From NCBI RefSeq assembly GCF_008693185.1, contig NZ_VXKN01000012.1, positions 1-64,000 of the forward strand: a stretch of DNA of 64,000 nt, read 5' to 3'. The notes under the pieces are model-generated. The model had not been told where the DNA came from, did no database searches, and worked only from the letters and a program-made list of their open reading frames with translations. Both the position numbers and the translations under genes were made by a program. The DNA is from Acinetobacter qingfengensis (GTDB lineage: Bacteria > Pseudomonadota > Gammaproteobacteria > Pseudomonadales > Moraxellaceae). Position 1 is the first letter of the stretch. Each line of letters opens with the position of its first letter. This document shows, one piece after another, positions 49,198-57,824 of the stretch.

Positions 49198-50325
49198 ATG
49201 ACAAAAACCACAATAGGTATTTTTGGTGGTGGTCAACTTGGCCGTATGATGGCACAAGCGGCTTTACCTTTGAACATTCAATGTATTTTTTTTGAAGCCA
49301 GTTTAGATTGCCCATCTGCTGCTCTGGGAAAAATTATTTCTGCAAAGAGTGATGATGCACTCAATAAATTCATTGAAAGTGCTGACGTTTTTAGCTTGGA
49401 ATTTGAAAATACGCCATTAACAGATGTTGATATTTTAACCCAGAAAAAAAACTTGTATCCACCTCGTCAGGCTTTGGCGATTGCGCAAAATCGCTTATTA
49501 GAAAAAGCGCTATTTGACGAACTCAATATTCCAGTTGCAGCCTATCGTGCGGTTGATAGCTTATTAAGTCTAGAGCAGGCTGTTAACGATTTAGATTTAC
49601 CGATTGTATTGAAAACTGCTACAGGCGGCTATGATGGAAAAGGGCAGTTTGTATTACATGAAAAAAACCAGATTGAACAGGCTTGGGCAGAATTGGGGCC
49701 CGCAAAAAGTTTAATTGCAGAAAGTTTTGTGAAATTTTCCCGTGAAGTTTCTATCATTGCAGTGCGTGGGCAAGATGGTGAAATCAGAACTTGGGATCTG
49801 GCGGAAAATCATCATCATCATGGTATTTTGTCGCATTCGATTATTCCAGCACCAAATAGTCAGGCATTGCAACCTGTTGCAGAAGATTATGTTACCCGCT
49901 TACTTAATCATTTAAATTATGTTGGTGTGTTGACCTTGGAATTATTTGTCACGGAACAGGGATTGTATGCCAATGAAATGGCACCACGTGTCCATAATTC
50001 AGGTCATTGGAGTATAGAGGGTGCTATATGTTCTCAGTTTGAAAATCACATTCGTGCCGTGGCTGGTTTACCTTTGGGATCAACCGAAACCCTAAAACCA
50101 ACAGTGATGGTGAATATCATTGGCCAACATCCCAATTGTGCCGAAGTTTTAGCATTAACTGGCGCACATTTGCATTTATATAATAAAACTGAGCGTTGTG
50201 GACGTAAACTGGGGCATATTACTTTAATGCCAAATCAGCAAGAACAATTGAGTGATCTTTGTCGGAAACTTGCAGTAATTTTGCCTAATCCACTCGCTTT
50301 AACATCAGATATGTGTATAGATTAG
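49198..50325 (+). CDS. purK: N5-carboxyaminoimidazole ribonucleotide synthase
   Basis: ATP-grasp enzyme making N5-CAIR from AIR, bicarbonate and ATP. The 375-residue protein starts TKTTIGIFGGGQLGRMMAQAA and has the ATP-grasp motifs PIVLKTATGGYDGKGQFV and NEMAPRVHNSGHWSIEGA. AGGA lies about 10 bp upstream of the ATG. It forms an operon with purE. Confidence 0.96.
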   Translation: MTKTTIGIFGGGQLGRMMAQAALPLNIQCIFFEASLDCPSAALGKIISAKSDDALNKFIESADVFSLEFENTPLTDVDILTQKKNLYPPRQALAIAQNRLLEKALFDELNIPVAAYRAVDSLLSLEQAVNDLDLPIVLKTATGGYDGKGQFVLHEKNQIEQAWAELGPAKSLIAESFVKFSREVSIIAVRGQDGEIRTWDLAENHHHHGILSHSIIPAPNSQALQPVAEDYVTRLLNHLNYVGVLTLELFVTEQGLYANEMAPRVHNSGHWSIEGAICSQFENHIRAVAGLPLGSTETLKPTVMVNIIGQHPNCAEVLALTGAHLHLYNKTERCGRKLGHITLMPNQQEQLSDLCRKLAVILPNPLALTSDMCID

Positions 50326-50449
50326 GGTAATTATGAAGAAAATGTGTTGATTTGCTTATTTATTGATCAAAATGGTGATAAATAAAGTTGTTATTTCTGA
50401 CTAATTTAGTATACTTAATTTCAACTTAAATTGATATTTAAAGTTTTAT

Positions 50450-50479
50450 ACGGTAACACACCCCTGTTACCGTTTTTTT
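50450..50479 (+). terminator. Terminator after purK
   Basis: ACGGTAACA (50450-50458) and TGTTACCGT (50465-50473) pair around CACCCC, followed by T7. Confidence 0.9.
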
Positions 50480-50610
50480 ATGCCTAAAATTTACTATTTC
50501 GTAATTAAAAACCTTCCCTCACATTTTAAAAAAAGATGTTATGATCAAAATTGTATTGAACATTTCAAAACATGCTTGTGTATTTAAAACCTCTATCTCA
50601 GGAAGTTGTA

Positions 50611-51918
50611 ATGAAGATAAAAACGGCCATTCGTGGGCAATTTTTAGATATCCAAACACTGGTGCAGCAACCAGAAGATATTTCAGGACAAGTACGTCAT
50701 ATTGAAGATGGACTACTATTAATCGAAGATGGAAAAATTATTTGGTTTGGTACATGGCAGCAAGGTCAACAATACTTAACTGAACAGTTTCACGTGGAAC
50801 ATTATCCTGAGCAATTGATTGTTCCTGGTTTTTTAGATACGCATATTCATTTTCCACAAACAGAAATGATCGCCGCTTATGGTGAACAACTTTTGGAATG
50901 GTTAAATACTTATACCTTTCCAACCGAAATCCAGTATCAGAATAAAGACCATGCAGATCGTATGGCAAAAATTTTTATTGAAGAACTATTAAAAAATGGC
51001 ACCACAACTGCTTTAGTATTTTGTACGGTGCATCCACAATCTGTAGATGCTTTATTTGAGGCTGCACAACCTTACAATATGCGTTTAATCGCTGGTAAGG
51101 TGATGATGGATCGGCATGCACCAGAAGCATTAACAGATACTGCGGAACAATCTTATCAGGACAGTAAGGCTTTAATTGAAAAATGGCATGAAAAAGGTCG
51201 TGCCTTATATGCAATTACACCACGTTTTGCTCCAACTTCGACACCAGAGCAGCTAGATAAAGCGGGGCAGCTAAAGGCAGAGTTTCCTGATGTGTACGTA
51301 CATACACATTTAAGTGAAAATAAAAGTGAAATTGAATGGGTCAAAGCGTTATTTCCAGAGCAAAATGGTTATTTGGATGTTTATCATCATTATGGTTTAA
51401 CCGGTAAAAAATCAGTTTTTGCGCATTGTGTTCATCTTGAAGATAGCGAGTGGAACTGTATGCATGATACTGACTCAGCAATTGCATTTTGCCCAACGTC
51501 AAACCTTTTTCTGGGAAGTGGCTTATTTCCGGTACAAAAAGCCTGGCAAAAACAGGTAAAAATTGGTTTGGGTACAGATGTTGGTGCTGGAACTTCATTT
51601 AGCTTATTACAAACAGCCAATGAAGCCTATAAAGTTCAGCAATTACAGGGTTACAGTCTATCGGCTTTTGAAGCCTTATATCATGCAACGCTTGGTAGCG
51701 CACATGCTTTGGATCTAGACCATCAGTTGGGTAATTTTAATGTTGGGAAAGAAGCTGATTTTGTCGTACTGGACTTGAATGCAACCTGTTTACAACAATT
51801 ACGACAGAGTACTATCTCTAATATTGAAGACAAATTATTCACCTTATTGACTTTGGGTGATGATCGTAATGTATTCGCAACGTATGTTTATGGACAAAAA
51901 GTTTATCAAAAATCGTAA
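50611..51918 (+). CDS. guaD: Guanine deaminase
   Basis: Zinc amidohydrolase converting guanine to xanthine and ammonia. The 435-residue protein has the metal motif PGFLDTHIHFPQTEM, the later His in THLSENKSEIEW and the catalytic-site GLGTDVGAGTSFSLLQT, all as in GuaD. ATG 50611 with AGGA 7 bp upstream is the start; an upstream in-frame ATG at 50572 lacks one. It lies between purK and hpt, giving a purine group. A parS-like sequence sits inside the gene. Confidence 0.95.
   Translation: MKIKTAIRGQFLDIQTLVQQPEDISGQVRHIEDGLLLIEDGKIIWFGTWQQGQQYLTEQFHVEHYPEQLIVPGFLDTHIHFPQTEMIAAYGEQLLEWLNTYTFPTEIQYQNKDHADRMAKIFIEELLKNGTTTALVFCTVHPQSVDALFEAAQPYNMRLIAGKVMMDRHAPEALTDTAEQSYQDSKALIEKWHEKGRALYAITPRFAPTSTPEQLDKAGQLKAEFPDVYVHTHLSENKSEIEWVKALFPEQNGYLDVYHHYGLTGKKSVFAHCVHLEDSEWNCMHDTDSAIAFCPTSNLFLGSGLFPVQKAWQKQVKIGLGTDVGAGTSFSLLQTANEAYKVQQLQGYSLSAFEALYHATLGSAHALDLDHQLGNFNVGKEADFVVLDLNATCLQQLRQSTISNIEDKLFTLLTLGDDRNVFATYVYGQKVYQKS
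50786..50801 (+). other. parS-like site inside guaD
   Basis: AGTTTCACGTGGAACA matches the parS consensus (as TGTTTCACGTGGAACA) at 15 of 16 bases. It is in coding sequence, about 43 kb from oriC. Confidence 0.65.
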
Positions 51919-52030
51919 AAATTGGTGGTCGCGGTCAGTGACATTAAAAAAATGCTGCTGGCTTATTGGTGGTTTGGCAATTTTAATATTGCTTAAAAGT
52001 GATCAATCGTCAAAAAAAACGACAGAGTAG
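51890..52030 (+). CDS. Possible small membrane protein (46 residues)
   Basis: An ATG-started frame overlaps the last 29 bp of guaD in another phase and encodes a basic N-terminus (MDKKFIKNRKNWWSRS), one hydrophobic segment (CCWLIGGLAILILL) and a charged tail (KSDQSSKKTTE). This N-in, single-helix layout is common in small bacterial membrane proteins. No clear ribosome binding site is visible, so translation coupled to guaD would be needed. I know no family for it. Confidence 0.35.
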   Translation: MDKKFIKNRKNWWSRSVTLKKCCWLIGGLAILILLKSDQSSKKTTE

Positions 52031-52104
52031 AGCGCAAAAACATGCATCTTATGCATGTTTAATCTAAAATATCACAGCATAATTTGATTACTAAAGGTAA
52101 TGCC

Positions 52105-52635
52105 ATGACTGTCAATTTGGAAGTAATGATTTCAGAACAAGAGATTAAACAACGTATTGCAGAAATGGCTGCTGAGATTAACCAGAAGTATGCTCAAAGT
52201 AATAAAGAGTTAGTACTTATCGGGTTGTTAAGAGGCTCATTTATTTTTATGGCAGATTTGTGCCGACTACTGGATAAAGCGCATGAAGTTGACTTTATGA
52301 CAGTTTCTAGTTATAGCAATAACACAATTAGCGGTCGAGATGTCAAAATCTTAAAAGATCTAGATGGGCAGATTGGTGGTAAAGACGTTCTGGTCGTAGA
52401 AGATATTATTGACTCAGGAAATACTCTAAGCAAAGTCATTCAGATATTAGAAACACGTAATCCGAATAGTATTACGTTGTGTACATTGATTTCCAAGCCT
52501 TCACGTCGTGAAGTGGATATTGATGTGAGTTATGTTGGCTTTGATGTTGAAGATAGATTCATTGTGGGTTATGGCTTGGATTATGCACAAAAATATCGAC
52601 ACTTACCTTATATTGGTCTGATTAATGGTCTGTAG
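52105..52635 (+). CDS. hpt: Hypoxanthine phosphoribosyltransferase
   Basis: Purine salvage: hypoxanthine (and guanine) plus PRPP gives IMP or GMP. The 176-residue protein has [17 protein letters not shown], the PRPP-binding motif [14 protein letters not shown] and the [20 protein letters not shown] tail of the Hpt type. ATG 52105 has AAGG 8 bp upstream. With guaD just before it, the two compete for or share guanine. Confidence 0.95.
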   Translation: MTVNLEVMISEQEIKQRIAEMAAEINQKYAQSNKELVLIGLLRGSFIFMADLCRLLDKAHEVDFMTVSSYSNNTISGRDVKILKDLDGQIGGKDVLVVEDIIDSGNTLSKVIQILETRNPNSITLCTLISKPSRREVDIDVSYVGFDVEDRFIVGYGLDYAQKYRHLPYIGLINGL

Positions 52636-52748
52636 TTAAATTGTGAATTTTGGCTCACAAGAAAATAACATAAATTGTCTTTTTAACGTTGCTTTGTTTA
52701 TTTCATAATCTGGTCAAGGATAACGATATTAAAGCAGAGGATAAAAAG

Positions 52749-52997
52749 ATGATGTCATTAATTTGGGCGATTATTATTGGTTTTATTGCAGGTCTAATTG
52801 CGAGAGCTATTCATCCCGGAGATGATAAAGCAGGTTTTATCGTAACTACATTACTTGGAATCGCTGGTTCACTGCTGGCAACTTATGGTGGTCGAGCATT
52901 AGGCTGGTACGAACAAAGTCAGGCAGCGGGATTTATTGCTTCAGTTGTTGGCGCTATTGTGGTTTTATTTATCTACAATTTATTAGCGAAAAAATAA
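52749..52997 (+). CDS. GlsB/YeaQ/YmgE-family small membrane protein
   Basis: An 82-residue protein with three hydrophobic segments (LIWAIIIGFIAGLIARAI, FIVTTLLGIAGSLLATYGG, AGFIASVVGAIVVLFIYNLL) and the family GxxAGxIA...PGxD pattern of 'transglycosylase-associated' proteins. The biochemical function is unknown; members are often stress-induced. AGAGGAT lies 8 bp before the ATG. Confidence 0.9.
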   Translation: MMSLIWAIIIGFIAGLIARAIHPGDDKAGFIVTTLLGIAGSLLATYGGRALGWYEQSQAAGFIASVVGAIVVLFIYNLLAKK

Positions 52998-53054
52998 TGA
53001 ACATTGGTGGTGATATGATGAGGGATTGACTCTGGTTATATTGCCATCTTTGAT

Positions 53055-53705
53055 TTATGCAAAACTTTCTAGACGTTTTAGATTTTGATTAATAATAAAT
53101 AAAAGTTGATTAAGTTCCTGACGATTAATCCGGCTCTCAAACAAAGTCGTTAGCCATTTACTCTGATAAAGACGAATATCTTCAATACTCTGTGCTTGGG
53201 CAATGGAAATAATCAATTGTTTGGCCATGAGTCCACAGTATTGTTGTAAAGTGTTTTGCATTATTTTTTGAATCTCGGAAAACTGCATTTCCGGAATATT
53301 TTGTATTGCTGAAGTTGCAGTCGATTGTTCAGTTTTTTGAACTTGTAGATTGATCTGCTGACTTAATACTATAGCTTTTTCGGTTGGTTCTAAATGTTTG
53401 TCTAGGTCTATTTTAACTTCTTGATTTTCAGTTTTGATTAAAGATTGTTGTGTTCTTATGGATGGTACTTTTACAGGTTCGGTGCTTTGTTGCGGAACGA
53501 TTAAGCCATGTTGCAATAAAATTTGATAATTTTCTTGATTGGCAATTTTATTTACAAGACCAGTATCGAGCTGATTAAGTTGAGCAGATTCCAGCAGTAA
53601 TAACAATGTACGAGCACGTGCCGGTAGAGGTAATTTTCTTTGTTGTAATTCCTCTTGACCTAATGCACTACGTTGATAGGTTTGCATGCTGTTTGTCCAA
53701 GCCAT
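53055..53705 (-). CDS. Conserved protein of unknown function
   Basis: I do not recognise it by name. The 216-residue, Gln/Leu-rich protein starts MAWTNSMQTYQRSALGQEELQQRKLPLPARARTLLLLLESAQLNQL. That region predicts two helices resembling the wing-less helical part of a DNA-binding or response-regulator output domain. A low-complexity linker (about 75-140) follows, then a helical C-terminus. There is no signal peptide or membrane segment. It is convergent with the YeaQ-type gene and stands alone. Confidence 0.7.
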   Translation of the reverse strand: MAWTNSMQTYQRSALGQEELQQRKLPLPARARTLLLLLESAQLNQLDTGLVNKIANQENYQILLQHGLIVPQQSTEPVKVPSIRTQQSLIKTENQEVKIDLDKHLEPTEKAIVLSQQINLQVQKTEQSTATSAIQNIPEMQFSEIQKIMQNTLQQYCGLMAKQLIISIAQAQSIEDIRLYQSKWLTTLFESRINRQELNQLLFIINQNLKRLESFA

Positions 53706-53970
53706 CCCTTATAGTCCACATGAGCATAAGAGTTAAATATGACAATATTGTTACTTAAATTATTAAAAAATAACAATAAATTTGATCAATTTGGCATATT
53801 TATAAAAAACCTTGACGAGTTTGATTGCCGATTTAATCTTTCCGAGCAATAAATAAAATAATTCATATTTATGTATGGAAAAATAAATTATTGATGAATG
53901 CTTATGAAATTTAGGATATACCTATTCATGATAAGGATGATTTTTGCCATCAAGATTAAGGAAGAGTGTA

Positions 53971-54462
53971 ATGCAAAAGCTATTTTTAGAAGATCTTCAA
54001 GTAGGGGATCGTTTTTTTAGTTCTGAGTATGTTCTTACTGCTGAAAAATTATTAAATTTTGCTCAGGTATATGATCCACAATTATTTCATCTGGATCCAT
54101 TGGCGGCAGAAAAACATCCGGTATTTCACGATCTGGCTGGTAGTGGCTGGCAAACTTCAGCCATTATGATGCGCTTATGCACAGAGTGTTTTCCTGTTGC
54201 AGGCGGTTTATTGGGAATTAATGCCGAAGTGAAATGGAAGAAACCGACACGAATCAATGATCGGTTACGAATAGAAATTGAGTTATTGAGTATCAGGCCT
54301 TCAAATCATAGACCCGCACAGGGCTATGTGAGCTATCAAACCATAACCAAAAATCAGCATGATGAAGTTGTGATGGAGGCTACAGCGACTATCTTGGTCT
54401 GGAGTAAGTCTGCGACAACAATTCAGGACTATCTGGATTATGAACAATATTTGGACTCCTAG
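53971..54462 (+). CDS. MaoC-family hotdog dehydratase/hydratase
   Basis: The 163-residue protein has the MaoC-like pattern LEDLQVGDRFFSSEYVLTAEKLLNFAQVYDPQLFHLDPLAAEKHPVFHDLAGSGWQTSAIMMRL, in which Asp and His (DPQLFHLD) are the expected catalytic residues. Members hydrate enoyl-CoAs or act in polyhydroxyalkanoate routes. ATG 53971 has AAGGAAG upstream. No pathway partner lies nearby, so the substrate is unknown. Confidence 0.85.
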   Translation: MQKLFLEDLQVGDRFFSSEYVLTAEKLLNFAQVYDPQLFHLDPLAAEKHPVFHDLAGSGWQTSAIMMRLCTECFPVAGGLLGINAEVKWKKPTRINDRLRIEIELLSIRPSNHRPAQGYVSYQTITKNQHDEVVMEATATILVWSKSATTIQDYLDYEQYLDS

Positions 54463-54538
54463 AGAAGTTGAAGATAAATTTTAGAAAACGGCATAAATTG
54501 TTTACAATGAGCCGTCTTTTATTCTGTATTGAAATGCC

Positions 54539-56467
54539 ATGATTCAACTGCAAAACTTAACCATTCGCCGAGGTGCTCGAGTGTTATTTCAACATGCGAG
54601 CATGCAGATTCATCCTGGCTGGAAAGTAGGATTAACTGGTGTAAATGGTGCAGGTAAATCCTCACTTTTTGCAGCATTTCTAGGGCAACTGGGGGCAGAT
54701 GAGGGGGAATTGCATCGTCCACAAGGTTGGGTCGTTGCTCACATGGCGCAGGAAGTGGAAGCACTGGATATTCCCGCATTGGATTTTGTATTAAGTGGTG
54801 ACGAAGAATATTGGAAAATTCAGCAACAACTCGAACAGAGTGATCAACTTACAACGGACCAATTAACACAATTGCATGGTCGTTTTGATGAAATTCATGG
54901 TTATGTTGCGCCTGCAAAAGCAGCACAATTGTTGGCGGGTCTAGGCTTTTTGGAACACCAAATTCGTTTACCGGTACAGAGCTTTTCCGGTGGCTGGCGT
55001 ATGCGTTTAAATCTGGCTCGAACTTTAATGAGCCGTTCAGATTTATTGTTACTAGATGAGCCTACCAATCATTTGGATTTAGATGCCATTCTATGGTTGG
55101 AAGACTGGCTAAACAGTTATCAGGGGACATTGGTACTGATTTCACACGATCGGGATTTTCTGGATGCAGTGACTGATCATATCTTACATATTGAAAATGC
55201 TGAGTTGACATTATACACGGGTAATTATTCTACCTTCGAAACTACGCGGGCAGAGCGTCTGGCACAACAACAACAGGCATTTGAAAAACAACAGGAAACC
55301 AGAGCGCATCTACAAAAATTTATTGATCGCTTTAAAGCCAAGGCAACCAAAGCACGTCAGGCGCAAAGTCGGATTAAACAACTTGAACGCATGCAATTAT
55401 TAGCCCCGGCACATATTGATACCCCGTTTACTTTTAGTTTTCGTGAACCATCAAAAATGAGTTCACCATTATTGGTTTTACATGAGGCCAAGATTGGTTA
55501 TGCAGATAAAACCATTGCTGAGCATATTAATTTACAAATTACCCCAAATACTCGTTTGGGTTTACTTGGAATGAATGGTGCAGGAAAATCAACTTTAATC
55601 AAAACGCTGGTAGGTGATTTACCATTATTATCTGGACAGTGTCAGGCATCAGAATTATTAAAAATCGGTTATTTTGCACAACATCAGATGGATGCTTTGG
55701 ATGATCAGGCAAGTCCAATGTTACAACTGGCAAGAATTGCAGATAAAAGCATTTCTGAAGCCAGCCTACGTGCATTTCTGGGTGGATTTGGTTTTAATGG
55801 TGAGCGAATGGATACCGCTTGTGGTATTTTTTCAGGTGGAGAACGGGCTAGATTAGCCTTGGCATTAATTGTCTGGCAGCGTCCCAACGTATTAATTCTG
55901 GATGAACCGACCAACCATTTGGATTTGGATATGCGACACGCATTAACTATGGCATTACAGGATTTTGAAGGTGCAGTGGTATTAGTTTCGCATGAGCGTC
56001 AATTGATTGCTTCGGTCTGTGATGATTTACTATTGGTTCATGCAGGCAAAACCATGGATTTTGAAGGAGATTTACAAGATTATGCAAAATGGTTACGGGA
56101 AGCACGTCAGCAACAGCTCAATGCATTTAATGCCACTCAGTCAGAAAATATCAATGATCAACCTAAAGTACAGAAGCTTGATAAGGAACTACAACGTAAA
56201 GAAGCAGCACGGCGCAGGGAATTAACCCGTCCAATTCGGAAAAATATTGAAAATTTGGAAAAGAAAATTGATAAAGTTCAACCACGTCTAGTAGATGTGG
56301 AACAAACTTTAGCTGATAGCGCGTTGTATGATGCCAATCGTAAAGATGATTTGCTGAAATTCATGAACGAGCAAACAGCTTTAAAAACTGAGCTTGGACA
56401 GTACGAAGAAAAAATGCTGGAATTGATGCTGGAATTGGAAGAACTGGAAGCCAGTTTTAATCAATGA
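54539..56467 (+). CDS. ABC-F family ATPase (YheS-like)
   Basis: A 642-residue protein with two ABC nucleotide-binding domains and no membrane part. First domain: Walker A GVNGAGKSS (about 34-42), signature SFSGGWRMRL, Walker B LLLDEPTNHLDL. Second: GMNGAGKST, FSGGERARLAL, LILDEPTNHLDL. A charged linker lies between and a coiled-coil tail after residue 550. ABC-F proteins bind the ribosome and relieve stalls or set translation state. The length and C-terminal tail fit YheS better than EttA or Uup. Confidence 0.9.
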   Translation: MIQLQNLTIRRGARVLFQHASMQIHPGWKVGLTGVNGAGKSSLFAAFLGQLGADEGELHRPQGWVVAHMAQEVEALDIPALDFVLSGDEEYWKIQQQLEQSDQLTTDQLTQLHGRFDEIHGYVAPAKAAQLLAGLGFLEHQIRLPVQSFSGGWRMRLNLARTLMSRSDLLLLDEPTNHLDLDAILWLEDWLNSYQGTLVLISHDRDFLDAVTDHILHIENAELTLYTGNYSTFETTRAERLAQQQQAFEKQQETRAHLQKFIDRFKAKATKARQAQSRIKQLERMQLLAPAHIDTPFTFSFREPSKMSSPLLVLHEAKIGYADKTIAEHINLQITPNTRLGLLGMNGAGKSTLIKTLVGDLPLLSGQCQASELLKIGYFAQHQMDALDDQASPMLQLARIADKSISEASLRAFLGGFGFNGERMDTACGIFSGGERARLALALIVWQRPNVLILDEPTNHLDLDMRHALTMALQDFEGAVVLVSHERQLIASVCDDLLLVHAGKTMDFEGDLQDYAKWLREARQQQLNAFNATQSENINDQPKVQKLDKELQRKEAARRRELTRPIRKNIENLEKKIDKVQPRLVDVEQTLADSALYDANRKDDLLKFMNEQTALKTELGQYEEKMLELMLELEELEASFNQ

Positions 56468-56566
56468 ATAAACTTCTTACGAAAGAATTTCTAATGTTTT
56501 CAATATGCTCTTTTTAGATAAAATTTAAGGACTTTCGTAATAATATTGATTAAGGTGATAAAAAAC

Positions 56567-57088
56567 ATGGATGTTAAAATAGATTTAGCGACATCACAGC
56601 ATTGTGCTGAGATTGTGCAATTGGTAAATCAAGCATATCGACCTCAAGATGCTGCGCAAAGTTGGACCAATGAGGCTGGTTTAGTGACAGGAAAGCGTAC
56701 AAGCACTGCACAAATTCTGGCTTTATTAAAAGAACATTCTTATATTTTATTAATGTATCAAGGTGAACAATTACTCGCCTGCGTACATATCGAAAAATAC
56801 GAAAATAAAGCCTGTATCGGTATGTTAACTACGCATATTGATTTTCAAAATCAGGGGATTGGTAAGGTGATGCTACAAAAAGCCGAAGAGTTTATTCGCC
56901 AGCAAATTGCCATAAACTGGATTGAAATGGCGGTGTTGTCCAAAAGGCCGGAATTAATTGCTTTTTATCAGCGGCGAGGCTATCAGCTGACTTGCCAGAT
57001 ATTGGATTATCCTGTGCATGCAGATATTGGCGTCCCTCTTAGCAAAGACTTAAAAGTCTTACAGTTATACAAAAAATTATGTGGCTAA
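56567..57088 (+). CDS. GNAT-family N-acetyltransferase
   Basis: The 173-residue protein has the acetyl-CoA motif A GMLTTHIDFQNQGIGKVMLQKAEEF (Q-x-x-G-I-G-K) and a C-terminal YQRRGYQLT segment. The substrate is unknown. The ATG at 56567 is preceded by AAGG; a TTG upstream is in frame. It follows the ABC-F gene by 99 bp on the same strand. Confidence 0.85.
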   Translation: MDVKIDLATSQHCAEIVQLVNQAYRPQDAAQSWTNEAGLVTGKRTSTAQILALLKEHSYILLMYQGEQLLACVHIEKYENKACIGMLTTHIDFQNQGIGKVMLQKAEEFIRQQIAINWIEMAVLSKRPELIAFYQRRGYQLTCQILDYPVHADIGVPLSKDLKVLQLYKKLCG

Positions 57089-57116
57089 ACGATTTTAAAT
57101 AATTACTATAAACCTT

Positions 57117-57614
57117 TTAAATCAAACGATAATAACTATAGGTTACATTGCTATCGCGATAGACATCGTGGCTACTTTGCCTAAAATCAGAAATCCATTG
57201 TGAACCGGAATAACCAGCAATATGCCCATAAGTATGACTGGCTGTGCGGTGGATAATATAAATATCACCTTTTTGCGGATTATCAAACGCTGGATTAATT
57301 TCTTTATAACCAATCTGTTCTAGTGTACCACCCCAGTCAGATGCTGCAATTGGGTGACTAATGATTTTTGCACCAGCGGTTTGAAGGGCAATGCGAATAC
57401 TTCTTGCACAACGAGCAGAACTTCGTGTTGCTGTAATTCTGGAAAGTGCCCGGGTGAATTTTTGTATGTCCACACCAGATTTCTGTTGAGCAGATAAAAT
57501 GGCTGCGTTTAGCCAGGGGTTATCGTGTTGATCTTCCGATGGTGCTGAACTCGCAATGATATGATGGGGATCGTTATACGATTGATCATAATAATTTGCA
57601 ACATCGTGAATCAT
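57117..57614 (-). CDS. CHAP/NlpC-like peptidoglycan hydrolase domain protein
   Basis: The 165-residue protein has a candidate catalytic Cys in TRSSARCARSIRIALQTAGA (about C69) and His in GDIYIIHRTASHTYGHIAGYSGSQWISDFRQ (GH of YGHIAGY). Cys near a helix start and His in a beta strand with 'HIAxYxGxxWxSDF' is the NlpC/P60-CHAP arrangement of amidases and T6SS Tae-like effectors. There is no signal peptide. No immunity-type gene is beside it. It lies next to anmK, a murein-recycling gene. Effector, phage-derived lysin or housekeeping amidase cannot be told apart. Confidence 0.65.
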   Translation of the reverse strand: MIHDVANYYDQSYNDPHHIIASSAPSEDQHDNPWLNAAILSAQQKSGVDIQKFTRALSRITATRSSARCARSIRIALQTAGAKIISHPIAASDWGGTLEQIGYKEINPAFDNPQKGDIYIIHRTASHTYGHIAGYSGSQWISDFRQSSHDVYRDSNVTYSYYRLI

Positions 57615-57824
57615 TTTTAATCACTATCTGACTTTGACGGTGTCTATAAATAACATAAAGCCTTGGCAGAGAAAAATAATCAATTGTTTCATAATTTGAA
57701 TAATTTCTAATGTTATAGAATAACATTACATATTTTACAGCACAGTTTATCTATGCTGTAAAACTAACATTATCTCATTATGCGATTAAGATGTTGATAA
57801 AGTTAAATATTTATCAGATATGGT

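Noticed and set aside
57740..57770. TTACAGCA...TGCTGTAA inverted repeat before the CHAP-like gene as a terminator of anmK
   Set aside because: It is downstream of anmK and could be one, but the loop is long and no T run follows; left unannotated.
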